Assembly: GCF_012847335.1 (NCBI RefSeq)
Contig: NZ_JABBDX010000004.1
Span: forward strand, 1 to 64,000
Source of the DNA: Psychrobacter sp. MF31
Lineage (GTDB): Bacteria; Pseudomonadota; Gammaproteobacteria; Pseudomonadales; Moraxellaceae
DNA length: 64,000 nucleotides
Direction: 5' to 3'
The position numbers were made by a program, and so were the translations under genes. Numbering within the stretch: the first letter of the stretch is position 1; the number at the start of each line of letters is the position of its first letter. Positions 56,496-64,000 of this stretch are shown piece after piece. Below the pieces are notes generated by a model. The model saw nothing but the letters and a program-made list of their open reading frames with translations. It did no database searches and had not been told where the DNA came from.

Positions 56496-58397
56496 ATGGA
56501 TACGGCGTTATTGTTGTCCGCCATTGTTGGCATTGGCATTGCCGCTCAGTGGTTGGCTTGGTATTTAAAACAGCCCTCGATTTTATTTTTATTGGTCATT
56601 GGCATCCTTATTGGTCCAGTTTTGGGCTATCTTGACCCCGATTTGCTGCTTGGCGAGCTGTTATTTCCGCTCATCTCTTTAGGGGTTGCCATCATTTTAT
56701 TTGAAGGCTCATTGACCCTTGAGATTGACGAAATCAAGCAGCATGGCACCGTTGTTCGGATGCTCGTTTCCGTTGGGGTGCTCATTACCATCGCTGTGGT
56801 GGCGCTTGCCACGTATTTTTTATTTGATGTTGATCCCATCATTGCGCTGCTGTTTGGCTCACTGGTTTGCGTCACGGGTCCTACGGTCATTGTGCCGCTG
56901 CTTAAAAGCGTTCGCCCCAACAAAACCATTGCCAACATTTTAAAGTGGGAAGGCATCATCATCGATCCCATCGGCGCGATTGCGGTGGTGTTAGTTTATG
57001 AATATATCATTTCAGGCGGTCAAGGCAATAGCCTATTGTTATTTGCCAAAATTGTTATCTTAGCCAGCATTCTTGGGCTGCTTGGCGCTTATTTTTTGGC
57101 GTTTTTGATGCGCCGAAATATGGTTCCGGAGTTTTTGCGCAACGTTTTTACTTTAGCTTACGTTCTTGTATTGTTTTCGATTTCCAACCATTTAGAGCAT
57201 GAATCAGGGCTGTTGACGGTCACGGTTCTTGGGATTGCGCTTGCCAATTGGCCAAAGTTCCCACGCGATACCATTTTAGAGTTTAACGAATCGCTCACCT
57301 TACTATTAGTTTCCGTGTTGTTTATCGTCCTTGCCGCCCGTGTTGAGCTTAACAGCTTATTAAGCGTTGGGATTAAAGGCTTGGTGTTACTTGCCATTAT
57401 TATGTTTGTTGCCCGCCCACTGTCGGTTTGGGTGTCCTCGATCGGCTCCACCTTAAAAACCAGCGAAAAACTGATGATCAGTTGGATTGGACCGCGCGGG
57501 ATTGTGGCGGCTGCGATTTCATCCTTGTTTGCCATTCGCTTGCAAGAGTATGATATCGCAGGCGTTGATCTGCTTGTGCCGTTGGTATTTATGGTGATTA
57601 TCGGCACGGTCATGATTCAAGGCTTGGGCGCAAAATCAGTTGCCAAACTGCTTGGCGTCCGCGAACCTGCCACCAACGGCATTTTGATTGTCGGCTCAAA
57701 CCCTGTCGCGCTGCTGGTTGCTACATCCTTAAAAGACCAAGGCTTTGATGTTATCGTTGCTCATAACAACTACACCAACATTGCTCGCGCACGAATGAGT
57801 GGCCTTCGAACCTATTTTGGCAATCCAGTATCCGAGCACGCCTCGCATCATTTGGATTTGATTGGCATTGGGCGCTTATTTGCGATGAGCACCGACCGCG
57901 AGCTGAACACCTTATCTGAAATTTATTACCGTCACGAATTTGGCGAACAAAAGATTTTCCGGCTCAAATTTAGTGATGAAAAAGTCAAAAATGAGCGCGA
58001 TGATAAGCAGCGCAGCTTTCAATCCAACTGGCTGTTTGGCAAAGATGTGACTTATACCAAGCTTGCCAGCATGTTGTCAAAAAAGGCGCGAATTAAAATC
58101 ACCAACCTCACCGACAGCTATAGCTTTGCGCAATATAAAGCCGATAATAAGCAATTTGTGCCGCTTTATACCATTGATAAAGAGGGCAAGCTAAACGTCA
58201 TTACGGATAAATTTGACAACCAAATCCCGATGGATTGTAAATTGGTCGCTTTGGTCGTTGATGATGAGGTTCAGCCAAAGCCCGTTGATGTGACGGCAAA
58301 ACAAGAACAAGCAAGGGCGGCGGCTGATGCCAAATTTGATGAGCAGGTCAAAGCGCCCGTTAAACGCAAAGAGATGGATCTGAGCAACAACTTGTAA
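56496..58397 (+). CDS. CPA1/NhaP-type cation:proton antiporter with C-terminal nucleotide-binding (RCK/TrkA-N-like) domain
   Basis: 633 residues from ATG 56496, six bases after GAGGGG. About 12 transmembrane segments (1-395) with FEGSLTLEIDEIKQHG, VTGPTVIVPLLKSVRP and WEGIIIDPIGAIAVVLVYE; the DPIGA is typical of CPA1 exchangers. A soluble Rossmann-like part follows (about 400-515; NGILIVGSNPVALLVATSL, then LRTYFGNPVSEHA), resembling RCK domains that bind NAD(H) or nucleotides, then a further domain and a charged tail. It exchanges Na+ or K+ for protons; the ion is not evident. Confidence 0.87.
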   Translation: MDTALLLSAIVGIGIAAQWLAWYLKQPSILFLLVIGILIGPVLGYLDPDLLLGELLFPLISLGVAIILFEGSLTLEIDEIKQHGTVVRMLVSVGVLITIAVVALATYFLFDVDPIIALLFGSLVCVTGPTVIVPLLKSVRPNKTIANILKWEGIIIDPIGAIAVVLVYEYIISGGQGNSLLLFAKIVILASILGLLGAYFLAFLMRRNMVPEFLRNVFTLAYVLVLFSISNHLEHESGLLTVTVLGIALANWPKFPRDTILEFNESLTLLLVSVLFIVLAARVELNSLLSVGIKGLVLLAIIMFVARPLSVWVSSIGSTLKTSEKLMISWIGPRGIVAAAISSLFAIRLQEYDIAGVDLLVPLVFMVIIGTVMIQGLGAKSVAKLLGVREPATNGILIVGSNPVALLVATSLKDQGFDVIVAHNNYTNIARARMSGLRTYFGNPVSEHASHHLDLIGIGRLFAMSTDRELNTLSEIYYRHEFGEQKIFRLKFSDEKVKNERDDKQRSFQSNWLFGKDVTYTKLASMLSKKARIKITNLTDSYSFAQYKADNKQFVPLYTIDKEGKLNVITDKFDNQIPMDCKLVALVVDDEVQPKPVDVTAKQEQARAAADAKFDEQVKAPVKRKEMDLSNNL

Positions 58398-58452
58398 ATG
58401 GCTTTATTCGTAAATGAATTTAGAGTATTTTGAAAGCCGCATTAATTAAGCA

Positions 58453-59103
58453 TTAATTAGAATTGGCAAAAAGCCTTGATTGAACGGCTTGCCAAATTTT
58501 TAAAGCGACCTCATCACTCTCACCTTGAGCATCAATTCGGCAAAATCGCGGCTCATGGTTTGCTAACGTTGCAAAACCCTCATAAACGCGATTAAAAAAG
58601 TCTTGCCGCTCTTGCTCAAAGCGGTCGGCTTTACTGCGCTTATCCGCTCGCGCCATGCCTAAATCTACCGGTAAATCAAGCCAAAGCGTCAAATCAGGCA
58701 GTTTTGGCACAAAATTTTCGGTGAGCTGAGCAATTTTATCCAAGATTTTTTTATCCCCAAAACCACGACCAAAACCTTGATAAGCGGTGGTTGAGTCGAC
58801 AAAACGGTCGCAAATTACCCATTGATTTTGATTGAGCGCCGGTAGAATCACCGATTGCAAATGGTCACTGCGAGCGGCAAACATGAGCAGCAATTCGGTA
58901 TCGTCATTGATTTGGGTGGCAGGGTCTAGTAGCAGCGCTCGCAACTTTTCAGCAAAGGGGCTGCCACCGGGTTCACGAGTTTGGATATAATCAATTCCCA
59001 AAGCGTCAAATTTTGCCGCAAGTGCTTTGATGGCGGTGGTTTTCCCGACGCCTTCGGTACCCTCAAAGCTGATAAATCGGGCAGGATAGTTGGGCTGACT
59101 CAT
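58453..59103 (-). CDS. tmk: Thymidylate kinase
   Basis: 216 residues. Phosphorylates dTMP to dTDP. P-loop FEGTEGVGKTTAIKAL (about 14-29), QTREPGGSPFAEKLRALLLD (about 42-61), CDRFVDSTTAYQGFGRG (about 97-113) and a lid region DKRSKADRFEQE. Last gene of the leftward row pabC-mltG-tmk, an arrangement common in gammaproteobacteria. The holB gene that often follows is not present directly downstream. Confidence 0.96.
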   Translation of the reverse strand: MSQPNYPARFISFEGTEGVGKTTAIKALAAKFDALGIDYIQTREPGGSPFAEKLRALLLDPATQINDDTELLLMFAARSDHLQSVILPALNQNQWVICDRFVDSTTAYQGFGRGFGDKKILDKIAQLTENFVPKLPDLTLWLDLPVDLGMARADKRSKADRFEQERQDFFNRVYEGFATLANHEPRFCRIDAQGESDEVALKIWQAVQSRLFANSN

Positions 59104-59147
59104 GGTGATGTTACCACTTTTATTTGGGGGTTTAGCAAACGATCAGG

Positions 59148-60404
59148 TTACGGCTGAGTGGCGTCGGCTTGTTTTTGTTGCGCCTTTTTATCGCGCATCA
59201 CGCCAAGATAATCTTTGACCGCTTGGTTATGCTCGCTTAGCGAGCTGGTAAATTTGTGACCGCCATGACCGGTTGCCACAAAGTAAAGCGCATCGCTTTT
59301 TGCGGGATGCAAGGTCGCTTCAATGGACGCAGCCGACGGTAGCGCAATTGGCGTTGGCGGTAAGCCGTCGATTTGATAGGTATTGTAGCTTGTCACTTCA
59401 TCAATATCACGGCGGCGAATGTTGCCCTCATAGCGCGCTCCCATACCATAAATAATGGTCGGATCGGTTTGCAGTCGCATGCTTTTTTTCAAGCGGTTGT
59501 TAAATACAGCGGACACCAGTGGTCGCTCCTCGCTCACGCTGGTTTCTTTTTCGATGATCGACGCCATAATCAGCGCTTCATAAGGCGACTGATACGGCAA
59601 GTTAGGCGATCGGCTTTGCCAAGCCTTATCAAGAGCCGCTTTTTGGCGCTTATAAAGGTCGGTCAAAATCTGTTTGTCGGTCGTTCCTGCGCCATAATAA
59701 TAAGTATCGGGAGCAAACCAGCCCTCAAGGTTGTGATTAACGATAAAATCGGGGCTTGATTTGACCGATTCTGGCAGCGCGTCATCCATGCCAAGCGCTC
59801 GGGCAATACTGGCATTGTCCGCGCCATCGACCAAAACTTCTTTTTTGATGGCGTCATTGTCTCTGAGCGTTTGATACAAGTCATTGGCGGTTTTGCCTTC
59901 AACGATTTGCACTTTGACAACGGCAGCTTTGGCGCCTTGAGCGAGCACTTGCAGCGCTTCTGCGATCGTTGGGTTCTCAGGCAACTTATACGTTCCGGCA
60001 TGAAGCGGCGCGTCAACCTGCGACTTGATATACAATTTGGCAATAGTGGTCGAAAACAGCGGCACCGATTGCCACTGCGGCAGCAAGCCATAATAGGTCT
60101 GACCTTCATCAATCGTCACCATTTTTTCAGGCTGAGTGATGCGCCCAAACAGCGTCTGGTAAATAATCACCAGTAAAAACGCGGCAATCAGTCCTGCCAC
60201 GAGCAACACCTGATAACCGCGCTGCATAAAAAAGGACGGGTTGTCTTTTTTATACTGTCGCTTTTTGCCCTCGCCGCTGATTAAAAAATCCTCAGGGGCG
60301 CCATTGTCACGCTTTGGATGGGCTTTAGGATCTTCTGGCGACGGCTTAGAAGAAGAATCAGGGGCATTGTCTTTCGGGTCGGGACGGTTTGTCGGATTGG
60401 TCAT
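59148..60404 (-). CDS. mltG: Endolytic murein transglycosylase MltG
   Basis: 418 residues from ATG 60404 (an ATG two codons upstream at 60410 is equally possible). A long charged cytosolic N-terminus (1 to about 63) rich in Pro, Lys and Asp, one membrane segment VLLVAGLIAAFLLVIIYQ, then the YceG fold with MASIIEKETSVSEERPLV (catalytic glutamate), VFNNRLKKSMRLQTDPTIIYG and ALPSAASIEATLHP. Cuts nascent glycan strands and sets their length. Located between pabC and tmk, 44 bases before tmk. The N-terminal extension is longer than in E. coli (340 residues). Confidence 0.94.
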   Translation of the reverse strand: MTNPTNRPDPKDNAPDSSSKPSPEDPKAHPKRDNGAPEDFLISGEGKKRQYKKDNPSFFMQRGYQVLLVAGLIAAFLLVIIYQTLFGRITQPEKMVTIDEGQTYYGLLPQWQSVPLFSTTIAKLYIKSQVDAPLHAGTYKLPENPTIAEALQVLAQGAKAAVVKVQIVEGKTANDLYQTLRDNDAIKKEVLVDGADNASIARALGMDDALPESVKSSPDFIVNHNLEGWFAPDTYYYGAGTTDKQILTDLYKRQKAALDKAWQSRSPNLPYQSPYEALIMASIIEKETSVSEERPLVSAVFNNRLKKSMRLQTDPTIIYGMGARYEGNIRRRDIDEVTSYNTYQIDGLPPTPIALPSAASIEATLHPAKSDALYFVATGHGGHKFTSSLSEHNQAVKDYLGVMRDKKAQQKQADATQP

Positions 60405-60527
60405 GGCCACTCAAAAGGCAGAAGTTTGCTAGAATTTAGCACTGAACGCGCCGCTTTTCAATGGAAATTATCAGCACCAAGCGCCAAAGCTGCCGATTTA
60501 ATGGCGGATTGTGAGTTAAGTGAACGG

Positions 60528-61418
60528 TTAAAATTGGACTAAATCAACCGCCGCATCCTGTGATAACCAAAGTTTGTCTATCGGCATCACCCCGCGAACG
60601 GCATTACAAAACAACAGTTTTGACAGTCGTGGCAAATCTTCATCTTGAAGCTTTCGGATAATCATTGGCTGACCCATTTTTTGGCTTTTATCAATAATGA
60701 CGCGGCGCATGACCCCATCAACGCCGGAATGCTCAATCGGCGGCGTCAACCATTGCCCCGAAAAATAGTTGTTATTTAAGTCGCGTTTATCATTTTTAAG
60801 TTGATAAAACATATTGCTCATCACCCCTTCAACCCAATTGCCAGTTAGGTCACGAACCAAGCCTTCACTAAGCTGCGGCTGATTGACTTTCAAAGCTTGC
60901 AACTCGCCTGCCGCCATCACATTGTCCAAGCAGTTTAAACTTTTGACTCCAGCTAGCGGCTTTGGCAATTGCGCAAGCTGAGCGGTTAAGCAAATCGCCT
61001 CGCCAAAAGGCTGAATGGGAATCTTGATATTTTGACTTAACTGCCAGTAACTATCGGTCGCAATACTAGCTTTGGTTACTTTAAGCCAAACTTGACAAGC
61101 GCGACCTTGGTCATTGGCGCTAAACCCATAACCACGAACGGCTTGGACATTTTGGGCATCGCGGTGAACGATAAGTTTAATGATGCCCTCACCCAAATTT
61201 TTGGCAGCATCATTAACTTTTCCCCAAAATTTATAAATAGGCAAATCAAATTGCAATGCCAAGGCATGATTGATTAACCGCGATTGATGGTAGCTTTCCC
61301 ATAAAATTTTGCCAGTTATGACGCCCATCGTGGTAAAAAAACCATCGCCATAAGCCAAAGCGCGGTTGTCTAGGGTGATTTGGTCGGGAGCGCTATTTGG
61401 ATAAATCAGCGTTGCCAT
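60528..61418 (-). CDS. pabC: Aminodeoxychorismate lyase
   Basis: 296 residues, fold type IV PLP enzyme. Releases pyruvate from aminodeoxychorismate to give 4-aminobenzoate for folate. Markers: LDNRALAYGDGFFTTMGVI (about 16-34), the PLP-lysine strand region GIIKLIVHRDAQ (about 78-89; lysine in LIxR context), KSLNCLDNVMAAGELQAL (about 154-171) and a GVDGVMRR segment. Assignment is strengthened by the pabC-mltG-tmk gene order. Preceded by a lipoprotein gene only 21 bases upstream. Confidence 0.9.
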   Translation of the reverse strand: MATLIYPNSAPDQITLDNRALAYGDGFFTTMGVITGKILWESYHQSRLINHALALQFDLPIYKFWGKVNDAAKNLGEGIIKLIVHRDAQNVQAVRGYGFSANDQGRACQVWLKVTKASIATDSYWQLSQNIKIPIQPFGEAICLTAQLAQLPKPLAGVKSLNCLDNVMAAGELQALKVNQPQLSEGLVRDLTGNWVEGVMSNMFYQLKNDKRDLNNNYFSGQWLTPPIEHSGVDGVMRRVIIDKSQKMGQPMIIRKLQDEDLPRLSKLLFCNAVRGVMPIDKLWLSQDAAVDLVQF

Positions 61419-61439
61419 GATTGTCAGCCTTTGCGATTG

Positions 61440-62105
61440 TTACCCTGCCGATTTATTTAAAACCATCATACAGCTGTAAAATTCGCATTTTGCCAATTCG
61501 ATTTTTTGACCGCCGATGACTTTATTTTTAATCACTTGACCGCCCAAAATATCGGCAACCGTGCGACCGCCATCCTCGCCCATCAGCTTTCGCGCTAAGG
61601 TATAGGCGTGCTTGGCGTGTGATTTGCTGATCTCTTTTTCTTTATCCGAGTCGCTTGGGTTGGCAAAATACCAACCCACTTCTAAATATTTGTCCGAGTC
61701 AATCAAGTCCAAGTACGGCGCGTCATCATTCATAAAGCGGTATTTGGTAGCGATGTTGCTGGCATAATCAAGGCTATTGTCATCGGTGGTGACGACTTTG
61801 CCAAGGGTTGCTTTGATGTCGTCCAAGTCATTGAGTGTGATGGGGCTGACCGCTTCATTCGACCAGCGGCTGACGTCATAGCTTACCGGAACGGCGTCGG
61901 TTGTGACCTCACTTTGAGCATCGGCAGTATTTTCAGTTGCGGTTTTGTCGGTCGCGCTGTCATCAGTTGCCGCTTTTGGGTCGCCTTTGATGTCGGATGC
62001 GACCTCCTCGATGACGCTTTGTTTGCTGTTATCACAAGCCGAAATCAAAAGCGCGGCGGCGGCGCTCAAACCAATCGCGAGGGATTTTAATTGCGGGTTC
62101 CACAT
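61440..62105 (-). CDS. Lipoprotein of unknown function
   Basis: 221 residues from the ATG at 62103-62105, which gives a clean lipoprotein signal (MWNPQLKSLAIGLSAAAALL then ISAC; lipidated Cys24). An upstream ATG at 62156 would put hydrophobic sequence before it and is less likely. The aspartate at +2 would, by the E. coli rule, favour inner-membrane retention. An acidic Thr/Asp/Ala-rich spacer follows (about 30-75), then a compact domain with SHAKHAYTLARKLMGEDGG and a final pair of cysteines (CEFYSC). I do not recognise the family. It is the first of the row leading to pabC, mltG and tmk. Confidence 0.75.
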   Translation of the reverse strand: MWNPQLKSLAIGLSAAAALLISACDNSKQSVIEEVASDIKGDPKAATDDSATDKTATENTADAQSEVTTDAVPVSYDVSRWSNEAVSPITLNDLDDIKATLGKVVTTDDNSLDYASNIATKYRFMNDDAPYLDLIDSDKYLEVGWYFANPSDSDKEKEISKSHAKHAYTLARKLMGEDGGRTVADILGGQVIKNKVIGGQKIELAKCEFYSCMMVLNKSAG

Positions 62106-62334
62106 GGGCGTAAGTCTCGATATCAACGATGAAAAATAAAAAAACAAGGGCAACATCCCTCTGCCAGTTTACCGAACCCTAATGCCCTTGACTAGCGTTT
62201 AGGTTACAGATAGTCATCAAGGATTGAGCAAATTTGTTACTGCCAATGGGTTAAAGCAAGATAGTTAAAGCCAGTTTGTTAAAAAGCCTCAGATTGATTA
62301 TGATGAGCCATCGCAGATTTTATAAGGCTCAGTT

Positions 62335-63162
62335 ATGACCGCTCATTTTATGGTGATTGGCAATCCGATCGCCCACAGTAAATCCCCACAGATTCACCAA
62401 GCGTTCGCGATGCAAGCAGGGCTTGATATTCGCTACGCTCGGCAACTTTGCCCAAACGATGACGCAAGCTTTATTGCGGTGATTGAAGCGTTTTTTAATG
62501 GCGGCGGTATTGGCGCAAATGTCACCGTACCGTTTAAGCAAATGGCGTTTGAGTATTGCCAAAAAAACGGTCAATTGTCAAGTAATGCCGCAGCGGCAGG
62601 GGCAGTCAATACCCTTTATTATGAAAATGACGTTTTGATCGGCGACAACACGGACGGTCAAGGGTTGGTCAATCATATGTTAAGTATGGATTGGCAACTG
62701 TTGGGGGCAAATATTGCGATTATTGGCGCAGGCGGCGCGGCTCGTGGGGCAATTTTACCGCTCATTAACGCCGGAGCCGCGAGCATTACCCTTGCCAATC
62801 GAACGCCAAGCAAAGCTCAAGCATTGATTGATGAGTTGCGCGAAAATAACGCGGCAATCAGCGCTGCCGACATTCGATCTTGCGAAACTAGCGCGTTAAC
62901 GGGTGATTTTGACATTATTATTAATGCCACCTCCATTGGTCTTACCGGTGACAAATTGCCGCTGTCAGACGATCTAACTTGCGGCGCGGCTTACGACATG
63001 ATGTATGGTAAAAGCTTGCCGTTTTTGACTCATTTTGAGAGTAAAGGCGCGGCAACCTCTGACGGCTTTGGCATGCTGTTAGCTCAAGCGGCACTCAGCT
63101 TTTTACTTTGGACAGGATTTGCGGCCGATGTTAAACAAGCAAGTAACGCCTTGAATCATTAA
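62335..63162 (+). CDS. aroE: Shikimate dehydrogenase
   Basis: 275 residues. NADPH-dependent reduction of 3-dehydroshikimate in aromatic amino acid synthesis. Substrate site GNPIAHSKSPQIHQAF (about 9-24), catalytic lysine in NVTVPFKQMAF (about 67), Asp in IGDNTDGQGLV (about 103-113), NADP motif IIGAGGAARGAILPL and NRTPSKAQAL. The C-terminal SDGFGMLLAQAALSF is standard. Single rightward gene between leftward units. Confidence 0.96.
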   Translation: MTAHFMVIGNPIAHSKSPQIHQAFAMQAGLDIRYARQLCPNDDASFIAVIEAFFNGGGIGANVTVPFKQMAFEYCQKNGQLSSNAAAAGAVNTLYYENDVLIGDNTDGQGLVNHMLSMDWQLLGANIAIIGAGGAARGAILPLINAGAASITLANRTPSKAQALIDELRENNAAISAADIRSCETSALTGDFDIIINATSIGLTGDKLPLSDDLTCGAAYDMMYGKSLPFLTHFESKGAATSDGFGMLLAQAALSFLLWTGFAADVKQASNALNH

Positions 63163-63169
63163 GCTGCCG

Positions 63170-64000
63170 TTAGCTAAATTTTGCCAATAAATACGCCTCA
63201 ATTTTTTGAAACGGCGCTTGCAATTTGGAGGAGTGAATCACCCAGCCGCCCGCCAAGCCCACCACGCAGCCAAGCGCGGTATCAATCAGCCTGGCGTTAA
63301 TGATAGCTTGTGAGTGCGCCGCGATCACCGGCAGACCGCTGCCATATTCAGCAATCAAAATGGTCAAGGGCGTAATAAAAATCACCGCAATGGCATAATG
63401 GCGATCAATCATCGATTCAATACAAATCATCATTGCCAAAATCGCCACTGCCACTCCCCAAATACCAAGTCCCAGACTGAGCAACCATCCTGCCAGCAGC
63501 ATACCAATCATCGTCCCAAGCAAGCGATGAAACTGCTTGATCCACATGGATCGCAAATGAATGCCTTGCAAAATAATAAAGCAGCTCACCGCGGCCCAAT
63601 AGGGATTGCTCATTTTCAAAGCAATGGCAAGGCTGAGTGCCACAATCACAAACAGCGTGATAATCAAGCTTTCACTGATCGTATCAGGGCGATAACTGAG
63701 TTCGGGTTTGGGCGAAATAGGTCGCGTTGCTACCAAAAATAGCGAGTACAGCAGTGCCATAGCGATTGCAAAACCACTGCCAAGCATCACCATCCCCGTT
63801 GCCACAAACAGATGCTCAAGCGGCACCGGAATAAATAGCGCAATCGCCGCTGCCATCAAAATAAACAATCCTGCTGGCGGCGCTTGCTGATAATAACGAC
63901 CAAACATCACCACCCCAAAGGCAAGCATCGCAAATACAGGCAGCCTTAAAAAAGGCAGCTGCTGAGTGATAAGCCCAAGCGCAAAACAAAACGCCATAGC
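63170..64000 (-). CDS. FUSC family (aromatic acid exporter-like) membrane protein, cut by the right edge
   Basis: At least 276 residues read from the window edge to the TAA at 63170-63172. Many hydrophobic segments occur in two clusters, with a central polar part (RPISPKPELSYRPDTISESL). The second cluster contains SNPYWAAVSCFIILQG, then RSMWIKQFHRLLGTMIGMLL, the YxxW...R..R..GT.iG pattern of FUSC/YccS/AaeB proteins. These are inner-membrane proteins linked to export of aromatic acids. The reading frame is still open at the edge, so the ATG at 63997 is probably internal. Confidence 0.83.
   Translation of the reverse strand, partial: AMAFCFALGLITQQLPFLRLPVFAMLAFGVVMFGRYYQQAPPAGLFILMAAAIALFIPVPLEHLFVATGMVMLGSGFAIAMALLYSLFLVATRPISPKPELSYRPDTISESLIITLFVIVALSLAIALKMSNPYWAAVSCFIILQGIHLRSMWIKQFHRLLGTMIGMLLAGWLLSLGLGIWGVAVAILAMMICIESMIDRHYAIAVIFITPLTILIAEYGSGLPVIAAHSQAIINARLIDTALGCVVGLAGGWVIHSSKLQAPFQKIEAYLLAKFS

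Overview
The window is chromosomal DNA of a gammaproteobacterium, most likely a member of the Moraxellaceae (Moraxella/Faucicola or Psychrobacter type). This rests on moderate GC with AT-rich intergenic spacers, the gene order hemA < > TPR gene-lolB-ispE-tRNA-Gln-prs-rplY-pth, the order dapA-bamC-purC, and an AccA lacking the N-terminal extension of the E. coli protein. The genus is an inference and was not tested by any search.

Layout. 1-1.0 kb: the end of an IS5-like insertion sequence followed by an AT-rich gene for a PD-(D/E)XK nuclease-like protein, the most foreign-looking part of the window. 1.0-9.3 kb: purL, a stress-type FMN split-barrel protein, pgsA, a possible small transcript and acs. 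9.5-16.4 kb: flavoprotein and redox genes (BaiN/YhiN-like, pirin, an old-yellow-enzyme homologue), an orphan siderophore-type N-monooxygenase followed by an MgtC-like membrane protein, and lplA. 16.4-19.1 kb: a small variable region with at least four REP-like palindromes, three small exported proteins of unknown function and a HAD phosphatase broken by one stop codon. 19.1-25.4 kb: fadH and a divergent acyl-CoA ligase (fatty-acid catabolism), a pair of half-size YeeE/YedE sulfur transporters and a class V aminotransferase. 25.8-35.7 kb: hemA and the divergent conserved cluster TPR-lolB-ispE-2x tRNA-Gln-prs-rplY-pth, then panD and an RDD protein. 35.9-47.1 kb: tRNA-Arg, tRNA-Ser, thiD, proC-yggT, tilS, accA, ppx, an Mpo1-like protein, hemL, phnA, ygfZ and a CsbD protein. 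47.1-51.5 kb: cell-envelope genes (a VanY-type carboxypeptidase with an SH3 lipoprotein, and two paralogous PepSY-like exported proteins). 51.5-64 kb: an alkyladenine glycosylase, purC-bamC-dapA, a DegP/DegQ-type protease, a cation/proton antiporter, the pabC-mltG-tmk cluster, aroE and a FUSC-family protein cut by the right edge.

Most of the content is housekeeping: purine synthesis (purL, purC), tetrapyrrole synthesis (hemA, hemL), isoprenoid, CoA, folate, thiamin, lysine and proline synthesis, tRNA and translation functions, and envelope maintenance. The unusual signals are: a roughly 170-bp fold-back element (29485-29654) bounded by TA, whose ends match a solo terminus at 11937-11960 and resemble the IS end at 161-178, with both insertions forming the stop codon of the upstream gene; a BamC reduced to its N-terminal lipid-anchored segment; a perfect hairpin in the rplY leader; two tRNA promoters sharing the same layout; and two short candidate transcripts ending at strong terminators. 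I saw no CRISPR array, prophage, plasmid or replication functions, and no recognised multi-gene defence system.
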